A DNA stretch of 64,000 bases from Candidatus Thioglobus sp. NP1 (GTDB taxonomy: Bacteria > Pseudomonadota > Gammaproteobacteria > PS1 > Pseudothioglobaceae). Below the pieces are notes generated by a model. It saw nothing but the letters and a program-made list of their open reading frames with translations, did no database searches and was not told the DNA's origin. Below are positions 8,966 to 18,842 of this stretch, piece after piece (position 1 is the first letter of the stretch; each line of letters begins with the position of its first letter). Position numbers and translations under genes: made by a program. The stretch lies in NCBI RefSeq assembly GCF_003326015.1, contig NZ_CP023860.1:310001-374000 (forward strand). Reading direction: 5' to 3'.

Positions 8966-9925
8966 TTAAAAGGCTCCTGCTAAAATTTCCATAGCAGCCA
9001 TGCGAACTGCAATGCCATTAGTTACCTGCTGCAGGATGACTGACTGGGGTCCATCTGCAACACTAGATTCAAGTTCAATGCCTCTATTAACTGGTCCAGG
9101 ATGCATCACAATAGCGTCTGGTTTTGCATGTTTTAAAATCTCATTAGTAAGACCAAAATTATCAAAATATGTCTGCTCATCTGGAATATCTGCTGCAATC
9201 ATTCTTTCTTTTTGTAGTCTCAAGGAAATAATAACATCAGCACCCTCAATACCTTTCTTGAGGTTATCAAAGCGTTCTAAATCAGGTGTCTCTTCTTTAT
9301 AATGAAGGGTCTCAGGCGCTATAAGGCGAATATCTGTTGTGCCTAATGTCTTCATCGCTTGGATTCCAGAGCGGGCAACTCGCGAGTGTCTAATGTCACC
9401 CACAATAGCAACTGATAAGTTGTCAAATTGTCCTTTGCGCTGTCTTATTGTAAGGACGTCTAGTAAAGCTTGTGTTGGGTGCGCATTAATGCCATCACCA
9501 GCATTTAAAATTGAAACTCCCTCAATATTCTCTGCAACATGATGAGGTATTCCATTTTGTTTGTGACGAATAACAAACATGTCAATTTGCATAGCCTTAA
9601 GGGTATGCATTGTATCCATCAAGGTTTCATTTTTTTTGGTTGCTGAATTTGCAAGATCCACATTTATTGTCTTAGCACTTGTTCTCTTGGCAGCAATTTC
9701 AAAAGTATTTCGAGTTCTAGTTGACGGTTCAAAGAATAGATTTGCAACCGACATATCCCTTAAGATTTTTGATTTTTGGAGATTTCCTTTACTATCTATA
9801 AGTCCATCAGCTACATCTAATATTTTCTCTAGCTGATTTTTTGGAAGTCCTTTTAAGCCTAAGAGATGGACCAACCTTCCATTTGAGTTTAGTTGTGATT
9901 CGTTGCTAATCGTGTGTGGTTTCAT
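8966..9925 (-). CDS. pyrB: Aspartate carbamoyltransferase catalytic subunit
   Basis: 319 aa. Condenses carbamoyl phosphate and aspartate to carbamoyl aspartate, the committed step of pyrimidine synthesis. Seen: the carbamoyl-phosphate loop FEPSTRTR (65-72), the HPTQALLDVLTI motif of the aspartate domain, IVGDIRHSRVARS, and HPGPVNRGIE near the end. The start overlaps the ruvX stop by 20 nt, indicating coupled translation. No pyrI regulatory subunit is beside it. The layout ruvX-pyrB is known in Pseudomonas-like genomes, there with pyrR between the two; pyrR is absent here. Confidence 0.96.
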   Translation of the reverse strand: MKPHTISNESQLNSNGRLVHLLGLKGLPKNQLEKILDVADGLIDSKGNLQKSKILRDMSVANLFFEPSTRTRNTFEIAAKRTSAKTINVDLANSATKKNETLMDTMHTLKAMQIDMFVIRHKQNGIPHHVAENIEGVSILNAGDGINAHPTQALLDVLTIRQRKGQFDNLSVAIVGDIRHSRVARSGIQAMKTLGTTDIRLIAPETLHYKEETPDLERFDNLKKGIEGADVIISLRLQKERMIAADIPDEQTYFDNFGLTNEILKHAKPDAIVMHPGPVNRGIELESSVADGPQSVILQQVTNGIAVRMAAMEILAGAF

Positions 9926-10334
9926 TAAGCCAAGTCTGTAAAATTAGTTTGGCTGAGCGCTTATCTACATCGCCCCTGTCAGCATTCTTATGAGCGTAGT
10001 GCCATTTTAGTTGTTTTTTCGCTTCTGACGATGATAAATATTCGTCAATAAAAATGACTTCTTTATCAAATCGTTTCTCAAGCTTTCTCCCAAAGGAGCG
10101 AGCTATAAATGTCATCTCCTGCTCTTTATTATCTTTATCAAGGGGCACACCAACTATGAATTTATCTGGCTGATGTTTGTTAATAGTTTTTTCGAGTTGT
10201 GCCCAATTAGTTGATCCATCTTTGTTATGCAGGATAGTTTCAATGCCACTAGCATGTAAAGTCAAACTATTAGCAATTGCAATACCCGTTCTTTTAGTGC
10301 CAACATCAAAACCAAGGTAGGTTTTGATTATCAT
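9906..10334 (-). CDS. ruvX: RuvX/YqgF, RNase H-fold nuclease
   Basis: 142 aa, typical length. RuvX (YqgF) is an RNase H-fold nuclease described as a Holliday-junction resolvase and as a factor in pre-16S rRNA 5'-end maturation. The N-terminal GFDVGTKRTGIAIAN carries the first catalytic Asp; IVGVPLDKDN and FIDEYLSS carry the later acidic strand positions. The ATG overlaps the stop of the upstream transglycosylase gene (ATGA), and its own end overlaps pyrB. Confidence 0.92.
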   Translation of the reverse strand: MIIKTYLGFDVGTKRTGIAIANSLTLHASGIETILHNKDGSTNWAQLEKTINKHQPDKFIVGVPLDKDNKEQEMTFIARSFGRKLEKRFDKEVIFIDEYLSSSEAKKQLKWHYAHKNADRGDVDKRSAKLILQTWLNETTHD

Positions 10335-11497
10335 TGAAGGACTTGGAATAACTCATACCCAATATAACCATCAGCTACAAGACCAATATCAGACTGAAAC
10401 ATTCTTGTTGCTTCTCTTGTCTTTGGTCCTGCCATTCCATCTGGAGTTCCAGTGTCATAGCCAAGTAAATTTAAAGTATTCTGTATTTGCATTACGTTCT
10501 CTTTACTCAAAAGTGGTTCATCTATTAATTTGGCGCTTAATTTCCCCCCACCTTTAATACGATCTGATAAATAAGCGACGGATAGTGCATAAAGAATTGA
10601 ACGATTCCAACCCATAATTGTATCAAAGTTTCGATACACTAAAAAGGCAGGACCTTTATGGCCCATTGGCACAATTAAAGATGATTTGAAATTTGAGGTA
10701 GGTAGGCTTGAGCCATTCCCTTTTAAGACTCCTAATGCAGCCCATTCATTAACCGTTTTTTCGTTTTTTAAACCCGTTAAGCGGTAATCAAAGTTCTTAG
10801 GTATTTTAGCTTCACGCCCCCATTTTTCTCCTTTTTTCCAGCCAAGTTTTTTAAGAAAGTTTGCAGCACTTGCATAAATATCTGCTTTGTCATTCCAAAG
10901 GTCAACCTTACCATCATTATTAGCATCAACACCATAGGCAATAACATTTGTAGGCATGAACTGAACAGCTCCCATGGCTCCAGCCCAAGATCCTTTTGCA
11001 TTAATTGGTATGGTGTTCTTGTCCATAAGTTTTAATGCAGCAATTAGTTCTTTTGTGAAAAACCCTGAGCGTCTTGGGTCATAAGCAAGGGTTGCTAGAG
11101 AACGCACAAGACTTTCATTCCCCATGTAATTACCATAGTTACTTTCAAGGCCTAAAAATGCTACTAGAACGTATGCAGGCACACCATATTTTTCAGATGT
11201 TTTATTGAGTAATGAGGCATTTTGTTTTAAGCTTTCTCTTCCATTACTGAGACGAACATTGCTTACTCTTTTATTGACATAGTGCCAAAAATTTTGATTA
11301 AATTCAGCTTGAGAGCTGTCTGATTTGAGGATATCTGTATTAGGAGTAAGTTCGAAAAATGCTTTATCAATTGTCATTTTAGAGACACCCTGTTCTATTG
11401 CAGTCGTTCTGACCTGACTTAGGAAGTCCTCAAATGATTGGGAATTAGCAAATACGCTTGTTGTAAAAAAAACAAGGCAAAAAAATCTTAAAAACAT
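10331..11497 (-). CDS. Lytic murein transglycosylase, MltB/SLT family 3 with peptidoglycan-binding domain
   Basis: 388 aa from the ATG at 11497, chosen because it begins a clean signal peptide (MFLRFFCLVFFTTSVFANS); an in-frame start at 11557 would prepend 20 residues that hide it. Cleaves the glycan strand of peptidoglycan to 1,6-anhydro products in the periplasm. Catalytic Glu in LVAFLGLESNYGNYMG, the GSWAGAMGAVQFMPTN motif, and a calcium-like loop DANNDGKVDLW. The last 60 residues (MQIQNTLNLLGYDTGTPDG, GPKTREATRMFQ) form a PG_binding_1 domain. No lipobox, so likely soluble. The first gene of a four-gene overlapping run. Confidence 0.92.
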   Translation of the reverse strand: MFLRFFCLVFFTTSVFANSQSFEDFLSQVRTTAIEQGVSKMTIDKAFFELTPNTDILKSDSSQAEFNQNFWHYVNKRVSNVRLSNGRESLKQNASLLNKTSEKYGVPAYVLVAFLGLESNYGNYMGNESLVRSLATLAYDPRRSGFFTKELIAALKLMDKNTIPINAKGSWAGAMGAVQFMPTNVIAYGVDANNDGKVDLWNDKADIYASAANFLKKLGWKKGEKWGREAKIPKNFDYRLTGLKNEKTVNEWAALGVLKGNGSSLPTSNFKSSLIVPMGHKGPAFLVYRNFDTIMGWNRSILYALSVAYLSDRIKGGGKLSAKLIDEPLLSKENVMQIQNTLNLLGYDTGTPDGMAGPKTREATRMFQSDIGLVADGYIGYELFQVLQ

Positions 11498-11583
11498 GGG
11501 TAAATTATAATGTTTAAATATGCGCTTATGGTAACAAATAAAGAAGATAATAATCAAAGTACAAAATTAATTTTTTAATATTT

Positions 11584-12837
11584 ATGTCGACTTATCAACC
11601 ATTAGCTGAGGTATTACGTCCTACTAAATTAAATGATTTTATAGGACAAGACCACCTCCTTAAATCTGATAAACCTATTGGTAAAGCCCTGGCAGATAAG
11701 CAATTCCTTTCAATGGTTTTTTGGGGTCCTTCAGGAGTTGGAAAGACAACTCTTGCAAGAATTATTTGCTCGCAGATGGGAGCCCACTTTGAGCAGATGT
11801 CAGCTGTGCTAGATGGAATTAAAGAGCTTAGAAATGTAATTGAACATGCTGAACTTTATAAGCAACATGATAAAAATACAATCTTATTCGTAGACGAAAT
11901 TCATCGTTTCAATAAAGCTCAGCAGGATGCTTTTTTGCCTCATATTGAGTCTGGACTTATTACCTTAATTGGCGCTACTACTGAAAATCCCTCTTTTGAG
12001 ATTAACTCTTCATTATTATCAAGGATGCGTGTTTATATTCTTAATAAGCTCAGAGATGAAGACCTGAAAATAATTGCAAGCAAGGCCATCAAAAGCCAAA
12101 AAATTACACTTAAAGATGATGACGCATTGTCTTTAATCATTGAGCATAGTGATGGTGATGCTCGTCGTTTAATTAATATCATTGAGCAGCTAACAGACAA
12201 ATCAAATCGAACATTAAGTATAAATGATGTCTCTAAAATTTTGCAAACTAAGGTAGCCAGTTTTGATAAGGGTGGTGATATTTATTATCAACAATTATCA
12301 GCATTTCATAAGTCGGTTCGAGGTTCATCTCCAGATGGCGCTCTTTATTGGATGGCGAGAATGATTGTTTCAGGTTGTGACCCAAAGGTTATTGCAAGAA
12401 GACTTCTAGCAATCGCTTCTGAAGATATTGGAAATGCCGATCCTAGAGCCCTTCAAATTGCACTTAATGCATGGGATGTGTATGAGCGTTTAGGGGATAA
12501 AGAGGGTAATCGAGCTATTGCCCATGCCGCAGTTTTTTGCTCTTGTGCACCAAAATCTAATGCGGTTTATAAAGCTTTCAATAAGGCTATGGATGTTGCT
12601 AAGGAGACGAGTCATCTTGATGTTCCTATCCATCTTAGAAATGCCACTACAAAGTTACTTGAGGAGCTTGGGCATGGCAAGGATTATCGATACTCGCATA
12701 ATGAGCCTGATGCATTCAGTGAAGGACAGACCTATTTTCCTGAGGAGATGGGAGAGCAGATTTATTATGAGCCTACTGAGCGCGGTCTTGAGATTAAAAT
12801 TAAAGAAAAATTAAAGCAATTGAGGCCAAAATTATGA
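11584..12837 (+). CDS. rarA: Replication-associated recombination protein A (AAA+ ATPase)
   Basis: 417 aa. RarA/MgsA acts at stalled forks as a clamp-loader-like AAA+ tetramer. The N-terminus PLAEVLRPTKLNDFIGQDHL is typical. Walker A GPSGVGKT (48-55), Walker B FVDEIHRFN with D104-E105, sensor 1 GATTENPSFE, and the C-terminal tetramerisation region with SEDIGNADPRAL. Divergent from the transglycosylase gene. Its end overlaps crcB by 4 nt (ATGA), so the two are co-translated. Confidence 0.96.
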   Translation: MSTYQPLAEVLRPTKLNDFIGQDHLLKSDKPIGKALADKQFLSMVFWGPSGVGKTTLARIICSQMGAHFEQMSAVLDGIKELRNVIEHAELYKQHDKNTILFVDEIHRFNKAQQDAFLPHIESGLITLIGATTENPSFEINSSLLSRMRVYILNKLRDEDLKIIASKAIKSQKITLKDDDALSLIIEHSDGDARRLINIIEQLTDKSNRTLSINDVSKILQTKVASFDKGGDIYYQQLSAFHKSVRGSSPDGALYWMARMIVSGCDPKVIARRLLAIASEDIGNADPRALQIALNAWDVYERLGDKEGNRAIAHAAVFCSCAPKSNAVYKAFNKAMDVAKETSHLDVPIHLRNATTKLLEELGHGKDYRYSHNEPDAFSEGQTYFPEEMGEQIYYEPTERGLEIKIKEKLKQLRPKL

Positions 12838-13235
12838 GTGCATTAACGTCGATAGCAACTATTGGAATAGGGGCAACGGTTGGCGCAAGTTGCCGTTATT
12901 ATATTGGTATTGTATCTGTTCAGTATCTTGGAAAAGCTCTACCATATGGCACTTTAATTTCAAATGTTTTAGGCTCATTTATTGCAGGACTCTTAGTCGT
13001 TTTTATTTTGGAAAAACTATTACTTAGTGAGACCTATAGGTTGATGTTACTCGTTGGATTGACAGGTTCCTTAACAACCATGTCAGCGCTTTCAATAGAG
13101 TCAGTTGAGATGCTTAGTGGAGGAAGTTATAGTCAAGCGCTATTAAATATTTTATTAAATGTTGGGCTGTCAGTTCTGGCAGCTAGCTTAGGTTTTATGC
13201 TCGCAAAATATGGATTTAATCTAGCCCAGTCCTAA
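12834..13235 (+). CDS. crcB: CrcB/Fluc-type fluoride channel
   Basis: 133 aa, four membrane helices, the normal size for dual-topology Fluc/CrcB fluoride channels. Seen: GASCRYYIG in helix 1, GTLISNVLGSFIAG in helix 2 with the conserved Asn, and GLTGSLTTMSALSIESVEML in helix 3. In most family members that last stretch reads TTFSTF, whose two Phe line the pore; here the positions are Met and Leu, an unusual substitution. Start overlaps rarA. Its 3' end overlaps the convergent gshB by 15 bp. No fluoride riboswitch is possible within so tight a junction. Confidence 0.85.
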   Translation: MSALTSIATIGIGATVGASCRYYIGIVSVQYLGKALPYGTLISNVLGSFIAGLLVVFILEKLLLSETYRLMLLVGLTGSLTTMSALSIESVEMLSGGSYSQALLNILLNVGLSVLAASLGFMLAKYGFNLAQS

Positions 13236-14177
13236 TTTAGTTTCAACTGCATCAAGAATTGAAGAGGAAATATTAAGGTTGAACTCGCTATCGAGTTCTC
13301 GAATGCATGTTGGGCTCGTAACATTTATCTCTGTTATATAATCACCAATTACATCAAGACCAACAAATAACAAATCTTTTTCAATCAGCATTGGTGCAAT
13401 CTGCTTGCATAAAAAACGGTCTCTATCAGATAGCTCTTGACCAACTCCTTTGGCACCAGCAGCAAGATTACCTTTGAAGCTTCCTTTAGCTGGCATGCGA
13501 GCAAGGGCATAGTCAACAGGCTCTCCATTTATTAGTAAGATTCTCTTATCCCCGTACTTGATTTCAGGCAGAAATTCTTGTGCCATTATGAAGCGTTTTC
13601 CTTGATTAGTTATTTTCTGAAGCACCTCTTTAATATTTGCATCACCCCTCTGAAGTTTGTATATATCTTTACCACCCATACCATCAAGAGGTTTTACAAC
13701 AACTTCATTATTACTGTTAATAAAGTCTATTAGTTTTTCATTGTTTGAACTAACAAGAGTTTTGGGAATACAATCTGGAAAGTTAAGGGCAAACATTTTT
13801 TCATTTGCATCTCTTAGTGAGCTTGGTTTGTTGACAACTAAAACGCCACTTAATTCTGCTTGCTCTAGGAGGTAAGTTGCATAGATATAATCCATATCAA
13901 AGGGCGGGTCTTTTCTCATAAATACAACATCTGTTTCAGATAAAGGAAGTGTTATAGGCTCTTCACACTGATACCAATCTAGCTCAGAGTCTTTAAGTTT
14001 GGTTTTGCAAGCATTGGCAAAAACTTCTCCCTTAAGATGAAACATATCATTACTATCAAAAGTATAAATTATCCAGCCACGCCTTTGTGCCTCTAGCATC
14101 ATGGCAAATGAGGAGTCTTTTTTAGGTTTAATGCTGGCAATATCATCCATCAGCACACCGAGTATAATTTGCTTCAT
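13221..14177 (-). CDS. gshB: Glutathione synthetase
   Basis: 318 aa. ATP-grasp ligase that joins glycine to gamma-glutamylcysteine. Typical features: N-terminal GVLMDDIASIKPKKDSSFAM, FMRKDPPFDMDYIYATYLLE, the ATP-grasp region VVKPLDGMGGKDIYKL, and the C-terminal DVIGDYITEINVTSPTCIRE. Length matches E. coli GshB (316). gshA is not in the window. The two convergent stops, of gshB and crcB, are read through each other's coding sequence, a sign of a compact genome. Independent minus-strand transcription from the gap before tRNA-fMet. Confidence 0.96.
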   Translation of the reverse strand: MKQIILGVLMDDIASIKPKKDSSFAMMLEAQRRGWIIYTFDSNDMFHLKGEVFANACKTKLKDSELDWYQCEEPITLPLSETDVVFMRKDPPFDMDYIYATYLLEQAELSGVLVVNKPSSLRDANEKMFALNFPDCIPKTLVSSNNEKLIDFINSNNEVVVKPLDGMGGKDIYKLQRGDANIKEVLQKITNQGKRFIMAQEFLPEIKYGDKRILLINGEPVDYALARMPAKGSFKGNLAAGAKGVGQELSDRDRFLCKQIAPMLIEKDLLFVGLDVIGDYITEINVTSPTCIRELDSEFNLNISSSILDAVETKLGLG

Positions 14178-14233
14178 GGGCTTATTATAAAGTAAGCTGT
14201 TTCAGAATAAATACGCATACAGGGTGAAAAATG

Positions 14234-14262
14234 TTGAAGTAGAAAGGTTTTCGGCGTATAAT
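14234..14262 (+). promoter_or_regulatory. Promoter of the tRNA-fMet/rimP/nusA/infB operon
   Basis: -35 TTGAAG (14234-14239), 17-bp spacer, -10 TATAAT (14257-14262), then a GC-rich TTCGCC discriminator typical of stable-RNA promoters. Predicted start near 14269, 7 nt before the tRNA. Confidence 0.8.
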
Positions 14263-14275
14263 TTCGCCTCTTTAG

Positions 14276-14352
<77 letters not shown>

Positions 14353-14358
14353 ATTTAG

Positions 14359-14380
14359 ACCCCCTCTTTTGGGGGTTTTT
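14359..14380 (+). terminator. Intrinsic terminator between tRNA-fMet and rimP
   Basis: CCCCC (14360-14364), TCTTTT loop, GGGGG (14371-14375), TTTTT. It lies 14 nt before the rimP start, and no separate promoter fits in between, so it is probably a partial terminator that lets some transcription through into rimP-nusA-infB. Confidence 0.8.
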
Positions 14381-14394
14381 ATTAGGAATTTTTT

Positions 14395-14856
14395 GTGGCC
14401 AAGATTGCTGACAAGTTGTTTTCAATAATTAACCCAAGTATTAATGATTTGGGCTATGAGCTACTGGGTGTAGAATACGTCTCCAGTGGTAAGCACTCAG
14501 TATTAAGGCTTTATATTGATTCAGAGAAAGGCATTGGAGTGGATGATTGTGAGACAGTTTCAAGGCAAGTGAGCGCAATAATGGATGTTGAAGATCCTAT
14601 AAGTGGTCAGTATAATCTTGAGGTTTCCTCACCAGGCATTGAGAGACCTCTTTTTAAAGTGGCTCACTACCAACGTTTTTTAGGACATGATGTTCGTTTA
14701 AGGACTTATAGACCATTAGATGGCAGAAGAAATTTTACTGGAGCCATTGGAAGTGTAAGTGAAACCAGTAATACTTTTGAGTTAGTAACTGAGCTTGGCC
14801 CAGTTACACTTGATATAGATTTAATTGAAAAAGCAAATTTAGTTGCTCATTTTTAG
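14395..14856 (+). CDS. rimP: Ribosome maturation factor RimP
   Basis: 153 aa, usual length. Helps 30S maturation, acting on the S12/S19 region. Two-domain pattern: INPSINDLGYELLGVEYVSS and LRLYIDSEKGIGVDDCETVS in the N-terminal alpha/beta domain, LEVSSPGIERPLFKVAHYQR at the junction, then an Sm-like C-terminal domain. Starts at GTG (14395), preceded by TAGGAA at good spacing. First protein gene of the operon, 9 bp ahead of nusA. Confidence 0.94.
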   Translation: MAKIADKLFSIINPSINDLGYELLGVEYVSSGKHSVLRLYIDSEKGIGVDDCETVSRQVSAIMDVEDPISGQYNLEVSSPGIERPLFKVAHYQRFLGHDVRLRTYRPLDGRRNFTGAIGSVSETSNTFELVTELGPVTLDIDLIEKANLVAHF

Positions 14857-14865
14857 GAGAAGTAG

Positions 14866-16341
14866 ATGGATGGCAAAGAGTTATTTTTAATGATTGAGGC
14901 AATCTCAAATGAAAAAAATATAACTAAAGATGATGTTATAGAGTCATTAGAAGAGGCCTTAGCAGTGGCAACAAAAAAACGCAACAATATCGATGTCCGT
15001 GTCGAAGTCGATAGACATAGTGGTGAATTTAATACCTTTAGGCGTTGGCAAGTTATTGAAGATGGTGAGCAATTTGTAGATGACGATGGAAACACATTTG
15101 ATTCAGAGCTCCATATTTATCAGGCAGAGTCAGGCGGTCTTGAAGTTGATGCATATGTTGAAGAGCCTATGGAATCTATGGAGTTTGGTAGGATTGCCGC
15201 ACAAGTTGCTAAGCAAGTTATTATTCAAAAGGTGCGCGAAGCCGAGAGGACAGTCGTTGTTGATAACTTCACTCAGCGTGTTGGTGAGGTAGTTATGGCT
15301 ACTGTCAAAAGGGTTGATAGGGGTAATGTCTTTGTTGATATGGGTGGTATTGACGGCATGATTTCAAAGTATGACCTGATACCTAATGAGTCTATAAGAA
15401 AAAATGATCGATTAAGGGCCTATATTAAAGAAGTGAAGTCCACACCTCGTGGTGCACAAATCTTTTTGAGTAGAACCGTTAATGACATGATGATCGAACT
15501 TTTTGAAATGGAGGTTCCTGAGATTAGTGAGGGCGTCATTGAGATTAAGGCTGGAGCAAGAGATCCAGGTCTTCGTTCAAAGCTTGCTGTCAAAGCAAAA
15601 GATAAGCGCATTGATCCAATTGGTTCTTGCATTGGTATGAGAGGTGCTCGTGTACAAGCAGTCTCAAATGAACTTAATGGTGAGCGAGTTGATATTATTC
15701 TTTGGGACGAGGATCCTGCGCAATTTGTCATTAATGCAATGGCACCAGCAGAGGTTAGCTCGATCATTGTTGATGAGGAAAAGGGATCTATGGATATCGC
15801 AGTTGAAGAAGATCAATTAGCATTAGCAATTGGAAGAGGTGGTCAAAATATCAAATTAGCAAGTAAGTTAACTGGTTGGAAGCTAAATGTAATGTCACTA
15901 GCTGATGCAGATGATATGCAGGCAAAAGAGCTGCAAAAAACTGGTGAAAAACTCGCTGAAAAACTTGGCGTTGATGCAGAGGTTGCTGGCGTGTTAATTG
16001 ATGAAGGTTATACGAGTCTTGATGAAATTGCGGATGCTGAATCAGATGTATTATCAAAGATTGAGGAGTTTGATTCTGAGATGGTGGGGGAGCTTCAAGA
16101 GAGGGCGCAAGATGCTCAGCTTGTAAAAGCATTAAATGACTCTGAAGCTACAGAAATTTTATTAAGTGTTGAGGGTGTTGATGACGTGCTTGCAAATTCA
16201 CTTGTGGATGCTGAAATAACTACAGTAGAGGCACTTGCAGAGCTAGCAATTGTTGAGCTTCTAGAGATACAAGATGTTGGCAACGATAATGCTTCAGCTA
16301 TCATTATGGCAGCAAGAGAAAAAGAAGGCTGGTTTGACTAA
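14866..16341 (+). CDS. nusA: Transcription termination/antitermination factor NusA
   Basis: 491 aa. Binds RNA polymerase to control pausing, termination and rRNA antitermination. Order: N-terminal polymerase-binding domain (1-125), S1 domain (about 130-200, GEVVMATVKRVDRGNVFVDM), KH1 with GSCIGMRGARVQAVSNEL, KH2 with LAIGRGGQNIKLASKLTGW, and two C-terminal acidic helix-hairpin repeats (about 350-490), as in E. coli NusA. A ribosome-binding site (TTAGGAGAAG) is present 5 nt before the ATG. Overlapped by long antisense reading frames that carry no support. Confidence 0.97.
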   Translation: MDGKELFLMIEAISNEKNITKDDVIESLEEALAVATKKRNNIDVRVEVDRHSGEFNTFRRWQVIEDGEQFVDDDGNTFDSELHIYQAESGGLEVDAYVEEPMESMEFGRIAAQVAKQVIIQKVREAERTVVVDNFTQRVGEVVMATVKRVDRGNVFVDMGGIDGMISKYDLIPNESIRKNDRLRAYIKEVKSTPRGAQIFLSRTVNDMMIELFEMEVPEISEGVIEIKAGARDPGLRSKLAVKAKDKRIDPIGSCIGMRGARVQAVSNELNGERVDIILWDEDPAQFVINAMAPAEVSSIIVDEEKGSMDIAVEEDQLALAIGRGGQNIKLASKLTGWKLNVMSLADADDMQAKELQKTGEKLAEKLGVDAEVAGVLIDEGYTSLDEIADAESDVLSKIEEFDSEMVGELQERAQDAQLVKALNDSEATEILLSVEGVDDVLANSLVDAEITTVEALAELAIVELLEIQDVGNDNASAIIMAAREKEGWFD

Positions 16342-16392
16342 TTTTATGAGTTTTTTTTAAGAATGATTATCACGAATATATAGGCAATAAAT

Positions 16393-18828
16393 ATGGCACA
16401 TACTGTAGAAAGTTTATCTAAATTACTCAGAAAAACACCTGATCAAGTCATAGCAATTCTAATAGGTGCTGGGATTTCAGGAAAAACAGCAGAATCAAAT
16501 ATCTCTGCAGATGAAAGACAGATTTTAATGTCAAGTTTAAGCAAACGTTCTGGCACTAAATCTACTATATCTGTTTCTCGAAAAACGCCTAAGCAACCTG
16601 AAAAGACTCCCTCTTCAGGTGGTGTTAAGATTCAGGTTAAAAAGAAGCGTGAGGTTCCTCAAAATATAACCTCTGAAACTGTTGATGACACTGCAATTTT
16701 GAAAGCCAAGCAGGCTCTAGAAGCTGGAAGACTCTCTGAACAGAAAGATGAAGAGCATGATGCTAAGCGCAATGATATGGTTCGTCAGCAAAAAATAAAA
16801 ACCGAAGAGTTGCAAGCCCAGAAAATACAAAATGAAACTGCTGAAAAAGATGAGCAGACTAAAAAAGATAAAGATAAGGTTGAGTCTGAAAAAGCTAATG
16901 ATGCAAAAAAACAGCCTAAACGACTGAGGAATACTCCTGCTCCTAATCGAAAAGAGCTTCATGTTGCCAGACATAATCCTAATAGAAAGCTTAAGAAAAA
17001 GGAGCGCACAAAGATTTCACAAAAAGTTCAAGATGAACAAGCACAGCACGGTTTTCATATGCCAGTTGAACCTATCAAGCATGACGTGCATATTCCTGAG
17101 ATGATTAAAATTTCTGAGCTGGCTAGCAAAATGACTACAAAAGCTGGTGAGGTTCTCAAAGTGATGATGGGTATGGGTGTTATGGCAACACTTAATGATG
17201 TTATTGATCAAGATACTGCAATGCTTGTTGTCGAAGAAATGGGCCATACACCTATTGCAAGTAGTGAAGAAACTATTGAAGATACTTTGGTGCAGGAAGT
17301 TACTGAAGATCTAGAGACATCACCAAGGCCACCTGTAGTTGCAATTATGGGCCATGTTGACCATGGAAAAACTTCTCTTCTAGACTATATCCGAAAATCT
17401 AAAGTTGCCTCTGTAGAGGCTGGAGGCATTACTCAACATATTGGTGCATATCAAGTTAGCCAAAAGGATAACCGTATTACATTTATTGATACTCCGGGAC
17501 ATGCTGCATTTTCTAAAATGAGGCTTCGTGGAGCAACAGCAACTGATATCGTTATTTTAGTTGTTGCAGCTGATGACGGTGTTATGCCCCAAACTATTGA
17601 ATCCATTAAACATGCTAAAGATTCCAATGTACCAATTATTGTTGCAATTAATAAGATTGACAAAGAGGGTGCAGATATTGATAAAGTCAAACAGGTTCTC
17701 TCTACTCATGACGTTATTTCTGATGAATGGGGTGGTGATGTATTAATGGTTGGAGTTTCAGCCCATACTGGTGAAGGCATTGATGAACTTCTTGAAAGTA
17801 TTTCTTTGACTGCTGAAATGAATGAAATTACTGCAGTTGTAGATAAGCCAGCTAGTGGCGTTGTTCTTGAGGCTAGGTTAGATAAAGGTCGTGGTAAAGT
17901 TACTACTATACTTGTTCAGTCAGGAACTCTTAACAAAGGCGATATTGTGATTGCAGGACAGGAGTTTGGTAAGGTTAAACAAATTATTGATGATAATGGA
18001 AAGACTATAAACAAGGCTTTACCCTCCGCACCTGTTGAAATTCTAGGGTTATCAGGTGTTCCAGATTCTGGTGCTGAAGTTCTTGTAGTTGAAAGTGAAA
18101 GAAAGGCTAGAGAAGTTGCAGAATTCAGAAAGACTAAAGATCGTGAGTCTGAACTTCAAAAACAACAAGCAGGAAAGATGGACGATTTCTTTTCTAAGAT
18201 GGAAGAAGGCGAGGTGTCAACTGTAAATGTGTTGCTTAAATCAGATGTTCGTGGTTCAGCTCAAGCATTAGTCGAGGCTTTAGAAGAGCTTTCTACAGAT
18301 GAGGTTAAGGTAAAGGTTATTGCTTCCGGTGTTGGTGCAATTAATAATACCGACATTTCTTTAGCTAGCGCATCAGGCGCCCTAGTTCTTGGTTTTAATG
18401 TGAGAGCTGATGCTGTTGCCAGGAAAACTGCTGATACAGAGGATGTTAAAATAGAATATTACAGCATCATTTATAATGTGATTGATGATATCAAGGCTAT
18501 TATGGGTGGTTTACTAAGTCCAGAACTAAGTGAAAATATTATTGGAATTGCAGGAGTGAAGGATGTCTTTAGATCTCCAAAATTTGGTGATATAGCAGGT
18601 TGTATGGTTGAAGAAGGTGTTGTCAAAAAAGATAGTCCAATTCGTGTTTTACGAGAAAGTGTGGTTATTTATGAGGGTGAATTAGAGTCTCTAAGGCGCT
18701 TCAAAGACGATGTTAAAGAGGTTAAGTCTGGAACTGAATGTGGTATTGGAGTTCTGAACTATAAAGATGTTCAGCCTGGTGATCAAATTGAGGTATTCGA
18801 GCGAATCGAGCGTGCTCGGACTCTATAG
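16393..18828 (+). CDS. infB: Translation initiation factor IF-2
   Basis: 811 aa. GTPase that places fMet-tRNA on the 30S subunit and promotes subunit joining. Starts with the IF2_N winged domain ([20 protein letters not shown]), a long charged linker (about 60-215), a second IF2_N ([20 protein letters not shown]), then the G domain: G1 GHVDHGKT (about 319-326), G2 [12 protein letters not shown]3 DTPGHAAF, G4 NKIDK, followed by domains II, III and the fMet-binding C2 domain. It shares its transcript with the initiator tRNA upstream. Alternative internal starts (IF2-beta) are possible but not evident. Confidence 0.97.
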   Translation: MAHTVESLSKLLRKTPDQVIAILIGAGISGKTAESNISADERQILMSSLSKRSGTKSTISVSRKTPKQPEKTPSSGGVKIQVKKKREVPQNITSETVDDTAILKAKQALEAGRLSEQKDEEHDAKRNDMVRQQKIKTEELQAQKIQNETAEKDEQTKKDKDKVESEKANDAKKQPKRLRNTPAPNRKELHVARHNPNRKLKKKERTKISQKVQDEQAQHGFHMPVEPIKHDVHIPEMIKISELASKMTTKAGEVLKVMMGMGVMATLNDVIDQDTAMLVVEEMGHTPIASSEETIEDTLVQEVTEDLETSPRPPVVAIMGHVDHGKTSLLDYIRKSKVASVEAGGITQHIGAYQVSQKDNRITFIDTPGHAAFSKMRLRGATATDIVILVVAADDGVMPQTIESIKHAKDSNVPIIVAINKIDKEGADIDKVKQVLSTHDVISDEWGGDVLMVGVSAHTGEGIDELLESISLTAEMNEITAVVDKPASGVVLEARLDKGRGKVTTILVQSGTLNKGDIVIAGQEFGKVKQIIDDNGKTINKALPSAPVEILGLSGVPDSGAEVLVVESERKAREVAEFRKTKDRESELQKQQAGKMDDFFSKMEEGEVSTVNVLLKSDVRGSAQALVEALEELSTDEVKVKVIASGVGAINNTDISLASASGALVLGFNVRADAVARKTADTEDVKIEYYSIIYNVIDDIKAIMGGLLSPELSENIIGIAGVKDVFRSPKFGDIAGCMVEEGVVKKDSPIRVLRESVVIYEGELESLRRFKDDVKEVKSGTECGIGVLNYKDVQPGDQIEVFERIERARTL

Positions 18829-18842
18829 GAGTTTTATTCTTA

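Noticed and set aside
15851-16132. 93-aa antisense ORF opposite nusA
   Set aside because: Low-complexity composition (many His, Gln, Leu) caused by codon use of the sense gene.
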